From: Paralithodes platypus
Lineage: Eukaryota; Arthropoda; Malacostraca; Decapoda; Lithodidae
Reading direction: 5' to 3'
Assembly: GCA_032716605.1 (NCBI GenBank)
Contig: CM064495.1
Location: 40,303,903 to 40,367,902 of the forward strand
Length of the DNA stretch: 64,000 bases
The position numbers were made by a program, and so were the translations under genes. Shown piece by piece: positions 55,547 through 64,000 of the stretch. Each line of letters opens with the position of its first letter. The stretch's first letter is position 1. Below the pieces are notes generated by a model that saw nothing but the letters and a program-made list of their open reading frames with translations, was not told the origin of the DNA and made no database searches.

Positions 55547-56689
55547 CTGTATATCTATATATATTATTTGACTCTGAGAAATTCCTCGTAATTTTCACGC
55601 ATTATCATGAAGGGTAATATGAAAGACCTTTACTAAATGATGGAGTTACAAAGGTGCGTTAGCCATGATGAAATACAAGGAGGTCATCCGTATTTAAAGG
55701 GTTAAAATCAAAGGGGGTGATAGTGGTGAGGGGACCACCTTACCGGGGTCATTTTACCACTATGTAGACACAGCTGACCTCCACCATTGACCCGTATCGT
55801 CCACCCCACCTGTTTACACCCTGTTTACACCTGTTTACATGTGTGGCCACCAGGGAGATCACGTCGTAAATCTGTACACAGGTGCACCAACAAAAATATA
55901 TGTGGAGGTTTTAATTTCGCTGAAGGAGAAGTGCCGCGTAGGGTAAAACGCTGTAAAGAAGGTGTTTACTCCACTCGAATGTCTTTGAAAGGGATGGACT
56001 GATGACTTGATGTGGAAAAGGAGGAGGGACTGTATTTTACTTGAGTGGTTAAAAAAGGGACGGGTTGCTGACTTCACGCAAGGACGAGGCAATGCACTAC
56101 ACAATTGAAGTACTGATGATGTATGTTGGGGGATGAGAGATAATTTCTCTTGATGACTGACAATTTAATGTTAAGAAGTAAACTGCTGTGAAGGTTAGTT
56201 AAAATAGGACTTTAGGGGCTATCAACCCTTCTGGATTATTAAGCCGGCACACTGTAAATCAGGACTAGAGACCCTTTTCGAGATTTCCAGTCCCTTGTGC
56301 TGTTTCTTCCACTCACTTAGAAAGAAGGGAAATGATAACTTGACGTGGAGAAGAGGAAACTGTTGGAAGGGAAAATATGTGTTCGTTGTATTTTAATTAA
56401 AAATAATTAAATTTTAGTCACACGTATACTGTAGTTATGTTTGTTTGCTGCATATCCTAAAAACGAATAAACTTAATTTATACTTAACATTACTAGAATA
56501 AATAGTGGTGATGGGCTGGTCTATCAGAGTGAGAACTGAGCGATCTCTGCCATACCCATAGCTTACTCTGACTGTTCCTTTTACTTATATATTTTCTAGA
56601 TCTCAAGTGACGGCGTCTCTTCCGTGGATTGACCTCCCAATCTACTAAGATTGGAAGCCAAAGCGTCACATTTTTCCTTTGCCCCTCAA
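55541..56689. other. Unassigned DNA
   Basis: Contains a tandem CTGTTTACACC motif near 55810. Small ORFs (55787-56002 plus strand; 55859-56104 and 56493-56759 minus strand) have no recognised domains. Confidence 0.4.
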
Positions 56690-56922
56690 CTTTCTCTTCA
56701 TAATTGCTGAGGGGCACAGGGCCCTGGGTGGGGCTTTGGTTTCCCGGGCGTTTCCGCACCCTCCTCAGCTCCCCGCCATGGAGTGGCTTCGGTCACCCAG
56801 GCTTTATTGTGGTCGGCGGGGAGGGTTCTGTGGGGGCGCTCGGTTATGGCCTTGGCCTTGCTCGGGGCCTTGGGGCTGTTCGGCCAGGCAGCTTGGGGAA
56901 CAACAACAACAACAACAACAAC
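56690..56922 (+). other. GC-rich block with (AAC)n tail, possible retroposon
   Basis: Sharply GC-rich against an AT-rich background (GTGGGGCTTTGGTTTCCCGG, GGCGGGGAGGGTTCTGTGGG), ending GGCAGCTTGGGG plus eight AAC units. The ORF through it ends in polyglutamine from the AAC tract. The simple-repeat tail suggests a retroposed unit, but no second copy is seen here. Confidence 0.4.
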
Positions 56923-57260
56923 TAGAATGAATATAACTACCTTTTACTACTAGAATAAATATAACTACCTTTTACTACTAGAATAAATATAACTGTACCT
57001 TTTACTACTAGAATAAATATAACTACCTTTTACTACTAGAATAAATATAACTGTACCTTTTACTACTAGAATAAATATAACTGTACCTTTTACTACTAGA
57101 ATAAATATAACTGTACCTTTTACTACTAGAATAAATATAACTACCTTTTACTACTAGAATAAATATAACTACCTTTTACTACTAGAATAAATATAACTAC
57201 CTTTTACTACTAGAATAATATAACTACCTTTTACTACTAGAATAAATATAACTACCTTTG
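56923..57260. repeat. 28-bp minisatellite, about 12 copies
   Basis: Unit contains TTACTACTAGAATAAATATA and ACTACCTT, with a 30-bp ACTGTACCTT variant. Confidence 0.96.
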
Positions 57261-57299
57261 TATTAATATTGGATTACACCCACACCTCACACGATCTGA

Positions 57300-57429
57300 A
57301 GCCTAAAGGGGGTGTTTTTTATTTATTTTTTATTTTTATTTGTTTTTTCTATGTGTTTGAGGGAGGCAAAAGGCATAACTGCCTATAGCGAGTGCCTCCC
57401 CCATAGTTGAAAGAGTGACAGGGCCAAAA
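57300..57429 (-). mobile_element. LINE 3' UTR with stem-loop and A-rich tail
   Basis: On the minus strand, after the stop codon, a two-tier hairpin forms: outer stem GGAGGCA/TGCCTCC and inner stem AGGCA/TGCCT around a 4-nt loop (57362-57399 on the plus strand). An A-rich tail (about 57315-57350) follows. Such 3' hairpins often mark the template for the LINE's own reverse transcriptase. Related fragments are at 7463 and 40328. Confidence 0.72.
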
Positions 57430-59099
57430 TCAAGGGACGTTCGAGCCAAAATGCCTGGGCACACGGAGTTTGAAGCAATTTAAGTCATAGGAAGAGGGAA
57501 AGACTGATTCTGGGAGAGAGTTCCAGAGCTCAGCTGTTGAGTAGAAGAAAGTTTGAGAGTAACGTTTCACTCTTGGGTTGGAGAGTTGCACAGAGTAGGG
57601 GTGGGATTGAGTTGCAAGACGGGTACCACGTGTCCTACGTAAAGGAGGTGGTATGCACTGGGATAGCTCTGAGGAACACTGATTATTATAGTAGCGATAG
57701 AATAGCGAGAGAGATGCAACATTGCGGCGGAGAGAGAGAGATTGCAGAGAGTTGGTGAGTGGACGGGAGTTAATGATACGAAAGGCCTTCCTTTCAACTT
57801 TGTCTAGGAGAGCGGTGTGAGAGGAACCTCCCCACACATGTGAACAATACTCAATACAAGGGCGCACTATGCCCCTGTACAGAGCAAGAAGCTGTGCAGG
57901 GGAAAAGAACCCCCTAAGGCGGTTGAGCACACCCAGCTTCTGGGAGGCTGCCTTAGCAAGACTGGTAATATGGTCCTTCCAAATGAGAGCAGAAGAAAAA
58001 GAGACGCCAAGAATATTGAGAGAAGATGAAGGGTTGATTTTTGTATTGTTGAAGAATAAGGGATAGTCCGCTGGGAGATCCTGACGGGTAGATAGATGGA
58101 GAAATTGGGTTTTGGAAGCATTAAAGTTAACAAGGTTTTCTCTGCCCCAATTGGAAATAGTATTTAGATCAGAATTTAAGAGTTCTATGGCTTCATTACG
58201 TTTGTCGTTGAGGGATTGCTGGCTGGGGCGTTCTGAAAAACTAATGGAGTAGTGTAAGGTTGAGTCGTCTGCGTATGAATGGATGGGAATTAAGGTACAG
58301 TTAAGGAGATCATTTATAAAAATTAGAAAGAGAATAGGAGATAGGACAGAGCCCTGAGGAACACCAGAGTTTATAGGGTGAGGAAGTGAACAATGGCCGT
58401 CCACAACCGCGGCTATGGAACGGCCGGAAAGGAAATTAGAGACAAAGGCACAGATGGAGGGATAGAAACCGAAGGAGGATAGTTTAGAAATTAAAGATTT
58501 ATGCCAGACTCTATCGAAGGCTTTCGATATGTCTAGTGCAATAGAAAAAGTCTCGCCGAAGTCCCGAAAGGAGGATGACCAAGAGTTAGTAAGATATGAA
58601 AGAAGATCACCAGTAGAGCGACCCTTAAGGAAGCCATACTGGCGATCTGAGAGCAGATTATGAGAAGAGAAATGCTTAAGAAATTTGGAAGCAAGAATAG
58701 TTTCAAAAACTTTAGAAAGACAAGAGATAAGAGCAATTGGACGATAGTTGGAGGGTTGAGAGCGGTCACCCTTCTTTGGGACAGGTTGAATGTGAGCAAA
58801 CTTCCAGCATGAAGGGAAGACGTTAGAGGATAGACAGAGACGAAAGAGTTTGCCTAGGCAGGGAGTCAGCACGGAAGCACAGTTTTTGAGAACAACAGGA
58901 GGAACACCGTCCGGACCATACGCCTTATTAGTGTTAAGCCCAGAGAGGGTAGAAAGTACATCTTTAGAAGAGATTAGGATATTAGGCATAAGTAAGAGAG
59001 AGGAGGGCGGAGAGGGAGGAATAGCACCGGAATCATCCAAGGTGGAGTTTCTAGCAAAAGTTTGAGCGAAGAGTTTAGCTTTGTCAGAGGAAGAAGTAT
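57430..59099 (-). CDS. Non-LTR retrotransposon reverse transcriptase, 5'-truncated
   Basis: About 556 codons are open with no internal stop or frameshift. Numbering from the first listed residue at 59040 (a TTG codon, so Leu rather than a true start): fingers motif NKAYGPDGVPP (38-48); QPVPKKGD and NYRPIAL (85-105); motif A ALDISKAFDRVWH with catalytic Asp170; motif B SGVPQGSVLSP (225-235); motif C YADDS (256-260) with the two catalytic Asp; thumb motif LNILGVSF (341-348); and RPCIEYCSHVWGG (393-405) with a C-terminal LWNSLP (506-511). The frame continues about 20 codons upstream to 59099, where it meets a TTAA-1 fragment. The APE endonuclease and ORF1 are missing. The layout fits the Jockey/CR1 group; the exact clade is undecided. 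It cannot move alone without the endonuclease, but the RT looks recent. Confidence 0.93.
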
Positions 59100-59160
59100 A
59101 TGGACCCCTTTTCCCTCACATTAATGTTTATATTTTAAGACGTTCTTCCCATTACTTTTG
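59097..59160 (-). mobile_element. TTAA-1 fragment at LINE 5' junction
   Basis: TATGGACCCCTTTTCCCTCA, then TTTTAAGACGTTCTTCCCAT, matches the 14458 copy of TTAA-1. A few bases (TATGG) could belong to either side, suggesting microhomology at the truncation point. Confidence 0.7.
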
Positions 59161-59240
59161 TATGTATTTAACTATTTATTGTGCATCCTCGTATGATAGC
59201 GTGTGCAATAAGATGCAGTCGATGTATTTGCTGCATGCAT

Positions 59241-59457
59241 ACTATACCCTGTTCTAAATAGGTAGGGCAGACATCGTGAACCTTAACCTCTGTGACTCAT
59301 AAATAGATCGAGCAAATGGGCTGTAAATTTCCACACCTATTCCCTGGCTGACCCTTCCCAAATGATAGAAATATTAGCTGTATTACTCTTGTCGTTTGTG
59401 AGTTATAGAGGTTAATGTTGAAGAGTTTTGGCCTAATTATTTGGAACAGGGTATAGT
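59241..59457 (+). mobile_element. Hairpin element HP-5
   Basis: Ends ACTATACCCTGTTCTAAATA and TTATTTGGAACAGGGTATAGT are inverted repeats. Inner matches such as CTTAACCTCTGTGACTCATAA and TGTGAGTTATAGAGGTTAA extend the pairing. 217 bp and non-coding. A solo end is at 40412. Confidence 0.82.
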
Positions 59458-59460
59458 TAG

Positions 59461-59780
59461 CGGCGAGTGGTGTGATGGATGTGTTCTCTGGTGTGTGTGT
59501 GTGTGGTTAGTGTGTGTGTGTGTGTGTGTACTATGTGAGTGTACACGTGTGTGTGGTATGATGGATGTGTTCTCTGGTGTGTGTGTGTGTGGTTAGTGTG
59601 TGTGTGTGTATGTACTATGTGAGTGTGCACGTGTGTGTGGTATGATGGATGTGTTCTCTGGTGTGTGTGTTAGTGTGTGTGCTGTGAGTGTGTGTGTGTG
59701 TACTATGTGAGTGTGTGTATGTGTTTGGTATGATGGATGTGTTCTCTGGTGTATGTATGTGTGTGTGGGTGTATAGAGTG
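59461..59780. repeat. TG-rich minisatellite, unit about 90 bp
   Basis: About 3.4 copies with GTGTGGTATGATGGATGTGT, TCTCTGGTGTGTG and TGTACTATGTGAGTGT. Confidence 0.9.
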
Positions 59781-59961
59781 TGTGTGTGTGATTATCTTGG
59801 CATTTCTGAAGTGTGTGTGTCTAGTAATAGCATGAAAGGAGAGGATTTGTACAGGTGTGTCTTACCTTTGAGAATATTTATTAATGAGACATAAACATAC
59901 AGACAAACAAGTCGACAGACACGCCAAAAGACGACATAGAAATTGAGAGAGCATGGTTAGT
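59781..59961. other. Unassigned DNA
   Basis: No feature recognised. Confidence 0.4.
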
Positions 59962-60596
<635 letters not shown>

Positions 60597-60700
60597 AAGA
60601 GAGAGTGAGTGTGTGTTTGTGCGTGCGTGTGTGAGAGAGAGAGTGTGTGTGTGTACGTGTGTGAGTTTGTGTGTGTACGTGTGTGTGTATCTGTGTATAA
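60597..60700. repeat. GA/TG simple repeats
   Basis: Short GAGA and TGTG tracts. ORFs are compositional. Confidence 0.8.
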
Positions 60701-61300
60701 TCTTCACTATGACAACAGTAACAATCACCATCAACATCACTGCCATAATTATGTAACCATCACCATCCTAACAACCACCATATATTTATCGCTCCTAACG
60801 ACCTCAACCACTGTTTCAACTAACTACATCACAACCATCACCATAACATGTAACCCAACTTTTATTATCATCATCATCATATTTAGGAGTCCTCACAATC
60901 CTGTCTATCTCCGTCACTAAAACCATAAATACTATCACCACAACTAAAATAAAACTTCCACCACCACTACCTCCATCACCACCACCTCCACCACCACCAC
61001 CTCCACCTCCACCACCACCTAAACATCCCACCTATCACCAACACAGCGCAGACTATCACCATAACTACCATACCAACCCCAATTAGTATGACCACCACAA
61101 ACAGCTACCACTACCACTATCACCATCACTACTACCACCACCACCATCACTACCATCACCACTATCACCAAAGCTACCACCACCACCTTCACCACTACCA
61201 CCACCACCACCACTACCACAACTACCACTACCACAAACAACTACCACAACTACCACCACCACCACTACCACCTCCGACTTATTTTAACCAATGTGATTTG
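60701..61300. repeat. (CCA)n/(CTA)n-rich low-complexity DNA
   Basis: Plus strand rich in CCA, ATC and CTA triplets (60710-60870, 60955-61020, 61095-61275). Gly/Val or His/Tyr-rich ORFs follow from this. Confidence 0.88.
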
Positions 61301-61324
61301 CTCTTCTCGTTAGTGAGTTAGGGG

Positions 61325-61402
61325 CAGTAGGGGGGAGGGGGGGGAGGTGATGGGAGAGAGGGGGGATAATATTATTGAGAGAGAGAGAGAGAGAGAGAGA
61401 GA
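61325..61402. repeat. G-rich and (GA)n tract
   Basis: Poly-G-rich to 61365, then GA from 61377 to 61402. Confidence 0.85.
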
Positions 61403-61480
61403 TAATACTATTATCGCACAGACCTTGCGTTCCATTTCAGTGTCATACCCTAGAGGTAAACAATAGATTGGTTCAATAAA

Positions 61481-61484
<4 letters not shown>

Positions 61485-61565
<81 letters not shown>
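61485..61565. repeat. (TG)n microsatellite
   Basis: About 80-bp TG tract. Confidence 0.97.
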
Positions 61566-61569
<4 letters not shown>

Positions 61570-61779
61570 AAGAGGGGGGTTGAGGCAGACGGAGAGACTG
61601 ACAGAAGACAGACAAATACAGACAGAAAGGCAGACAGACAGAGAGAGAATGCACAAAGGAATACAACAGAAAACAAGCAACAATAGATATATTGATCCTT
61701 ACGAAGCTGTTTGTAATTAAAATACCTATAGCATTACGCAAACAGGAAACGGTAGTACAAACAAAGAGTTGATAGGAGG

Positions 61780-62647
61780 TTAATTAAGAGCAAGATATTT
61801 ATCTAGTCGAATTTTGAAAGTTTGAACAGTACTACACTCAATGACATTACTAGGTAGTCCATTCCATAGGTTTATCACTTGATTTGAAAAATAAATGCTT
61901 TGCCCCATGTGAGTGAAAAGGCTTTCCAATTACCGTACAACCATTGCCACTAGCGTAAATTGAACGATCAATTATGAAGTATTTGTTTTCAATACCTTTA
62001 ATAATTGTATACACTTGAATTATAAGTCCCCTCTCAGCCTGCGCTTTGTTAAATTAAACTTATTTAGTTCTTTTAGACGTTCTTCACATGGTTTATATCT
62101 TAGCCCTGCAATCATATGTGTTACTCTACGCTGTATTCTCTCCAGTTTATCCATATCCTTTTGATAACATGAGCACCAAAATTGCACACAGTATTCCAGC
62201 TAGGGGTGAACTAAGGAACTGTATAAAGTGAGAATAACATATTCAGATTTGTATTCCAACTATCTTCCAATTAATCCAATAATGTTGTTTGCTTTCTTAA
62301 CTACCTCGGTACATTGTTTGCTTTCTTAACTACCTCGGTACATTGTTTGCTTTCTTAACTACCTCGGTACATTGTTTGCTGGGTTTAAAATGGTTTGATA
62401 CTGTTACTCCTAAGTCAGTTTCTTTAACTTTTTTTTTTTTTTTTTTTTTTTTTAGTTGACTACCATCCAATGAGTAGTTTGACTTTTCACATTTTGTAAT
62501 CTATGTGCAGTACTTTACATTTATCGGTAATGAAACTCATTTGCCAGGTTTGGGCACAATTTGTTAATATATCTAAATCATTTTGGATCTTTTGAACCTA
62601 CAAGGGAGATACTATGTTCGCAATTTTGATATTGTCGGCGAATATTT
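61780..62647 (-). pseudogene. Decayed CR1/L2-like LINE reverse transcriptase, C-terminal part
   Basis: On the minus strand, in order: FADNIKI (a mutated YADD-type motif C), WQMSFITDKCKVLHI, then (after breaks) [64 protein letters not shown] and NLWNGLPSNVIECSTVQTFK, ending at a stop at 61780-61782. It is broken by stops (e.g. just before LEYC), a 29-bp near-tandem triplication (62290-62380) and a poly-T insertion (62430-62453). No function is expected. Confidence 0.92.
62288..62380. repeat. 29-bp tandem repeat inside LINE relic
   Basis: TTGTTTGCTTTCTTAACTAC plus CTCGGTACA repeats about 3.2 times. 29 is not a multiple of 3, so it also shifts the relic's frame. Confidence 0.93.
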
Positions 62648-62747
62648 AGATAATTATTGTAGCCTGCATGAGTAGAGTGAAGGGATGATGTAAAATGAAA
62701 AATATATGAAAAGAAATTTGATTGAAGTGAAAAGGACAATGTAATGA

Positions 62748-62799
62748 GAGAGAGAGAGAGTGTGTGTGTGAGAGTGAGTGAGTGAGTGACAGAGAGAGA

Positions 62800-62835
<36 letters not shown>
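62748..62835. repeat. GA/TG simple repeats
   Basis: GA, TG and GAGT blocks. Confidence 0.88.
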
Positions 62836-62839
<4 letters not shown>

Positions 62840-62949
62840 ATAGTAAGGGGGGGTGGGGGAGGTCACGACACTTCGTTAGCAGAGTCAAAAAGGCAATCAA
62901 GCCAGATTATTCTCGCTTGGTTAATTTGCCCGAGTGCGTTATGCCAGCT

Positions 62950-62953
62950 ACGT

Positions 62954-62985
<32 letters not shown>

Positions 62986-63605
62986 TTTATATAGATACAC
63001 TCACCAAATATACCTTACGAGAGAGATAAAGAGTTACATAGATTTATATAGATTTATATGGATAAACTCACCAAACAGACCATTCGAGAGAGAGAGAGAG
63101 ACATAGATTTATATAGATACACTCACCAAATATACCTTACGAGAGAGATAGAGAGAGAGTTACATAGATTTATATAATACACTCATCAAATATACCTTAC
63201 GAGAGAGATAGTTACATAGATTTATATAGACTTATATAGATACACTCACCAAACATACCATACGATACAGAGAGAGATTTACATAGATTTATATGGATAA
63301 ACTCACCAAACAGACGATACGAGAGAGAGAGAGAGACATAAATTTATATAGATACACTCACCATATATACTTTACGAGAGAGATAGAGTTACATAGATTT
63401 ATATAGATACACTGATCAAATATACCTTACGAGAGAGATAGAGAGAGAGTTACATAGATTTATATAGATACACTGATCAAATATACCTTACGAGAGAGAT
63501 AGAGAGAGAGTTACATAGATTTATATAGATACACTCACCAAACATACCATACGATACAGAGAGAGATTTACATAAATTTATATAGATACACTCACCAAAC
63601 AGACC
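62950..63605. repeat. About 60-bp minisatellite, about 11 copies
   Basis: Unit contains ATACACTCACCAAATATACC, TTACGAGAGAGATAGAG and GTTACATAGATTTATATAG. Unit lengths vary through GA-tract length changes. Confidence 0.92.
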
Positions 63606-64000
63606 TTACCATCCTAGCGAGGTGGTCAGGACTTAATTCTTATATACTGTAGATAGCAAAACCTCAAACAAAGAAGAAGAAGAAGAAGAAACGAGTTACA
63701 TAGAGTTACATACATACCTTGCGGTCCCTTCTAAGCAGTCCGGACTTAATGCTAACATATAAGTTATGATACAGTGGCCAGCTATTGTGATAAACTGCTT
63801 GTCACCATAATCATATTACTGGGATTCACTTGGTAATGTTCACTGTGTTGTTTTGATCTTTGTGAGTTGTTCAAGTATACCTGAACACCACTGTAACCCT
63901 TTTATTTTTCCTAGGCCCCAACTATTACCTCTACCACTGTTGTACACTCACGCACCCCTCCTATTAATTTCTGATCCCTCTGTGCTTTATTAATGTCTGC
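63606..64000. other. Unassigned DNA with (GAA)n
   Basis: (GAA)n at about 63672-63690. GGTCAGGACTTAAT and AGTCCGGACTTAAT recur about 115 bp apart. No gene recognised. Confidence 0.45.

Noticed and set aside
57537..57758. Plus-strand ORFs opposite the LINE RT
   Set aside because: They are antisense shadows of the RT coding sequence.
60816..61271. Glycine/valine-rich proteins on the minus strand
   Set aside because: Direct translations of (CCA)n/(CTA)n simple repeats.

Overview
The window is eukaryotic, repeat-dominated, gene-poor DNA. The extreme density of long (CA)n, (CT)n, (TA)n and (TATG)n microsatellites, the many minisatellites, the tRNA-derived SINEs and the non-LTR retrotransposon remnants suggest an arthropod, most likely a decapod crustacean (shrimp or crab type). 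That is inference; no host gene here proves it. I found no convincing multi-exon host protein gene, rRNA gene or functional tRNA gene. The only long ORF with recognisable protein motifs is a 5'-truncated LINE reverse transcriptase on the minus strand (57430-59099). A second LINE relic, also minus strand (61780-62647), is clearly a pseudogene.

From left to right: 0-2.7 kb is C/T-rich simple DNA with a perfect 53-bp palindrome. 2.7-4.2 kb is a 44-bp minisatellite. 4.8-7.5 kb is a dense cluster of SINEs, nested TTAA-type inverted-repeat elements and a poly(A) retroposon. 8-14 kb holds a 112-bp repeat, microsatellites, a second 44-bp minisatellite and more TTAA elements. 16.2-17.2 kb is a 41-bp minisatellite broken by a retroposon. 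18.2-18.65 kb is the best CpG-rich promoter-like island. 18.7-20.6 kb is pyrimidine-rich. 22.1-26.5 kb is made of CAC-rich arrays and a tRNA-Val-derived SINE. 27.3-32.9 kb has TTAA and pogo-like elements followed by 51-, 36- and 60-bp minisatellites. 33-42 kb mixes G-rich arrays with many TTAA elements. 43-45.1 kb is a 2.2-kb polypyrimidine tract. 46.7-50 kb is another cluster of inverted-repeat elements. 50.8-52.3 kb is a dimeric higher-order minisatellite. 53.3-57.3 kb is CT-rich DNA, a CpG-rich patch and a 28-bp array. 57.3-59.1 kb is the LINE. 59.2-64 kb holds an inverted-repeat element, a SINE, the decayed LINE and a 60-bp array.

The most notable system is a set of related non-autonomous elements bounded by TTAA. 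I use working labels. TTAA-1 is about 330 bp (8 copies with at least one recognisable end, plus 4 fragments). TTAA-P is about 380 bp and is a near-complete palindrome (3 copies). TTAA-2 is about 215 bp (4 full copies plus fragments). TTAA-3 is about 233 bp (2 copies). They start TTAAGGGG or TTAACCC, carry inverted ends and insert into one another's TTAA sites. TTAA-1 and TTAA-P share internal GC-rich hairpins whose stems are kept by paired substitutions. No transposase is encoded in the window, so mobilisation would have to be in trans; the TTAA target resembles that of piggyBac-type enzymes.

SINE and LINE remnants are linked by shared 3' tails and 3'-UTR fragments. The tRNA-Val SINE family sits directly against (CA)n tracts at all three copies. 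All assignments come from reading the sequence; no database search was possible.
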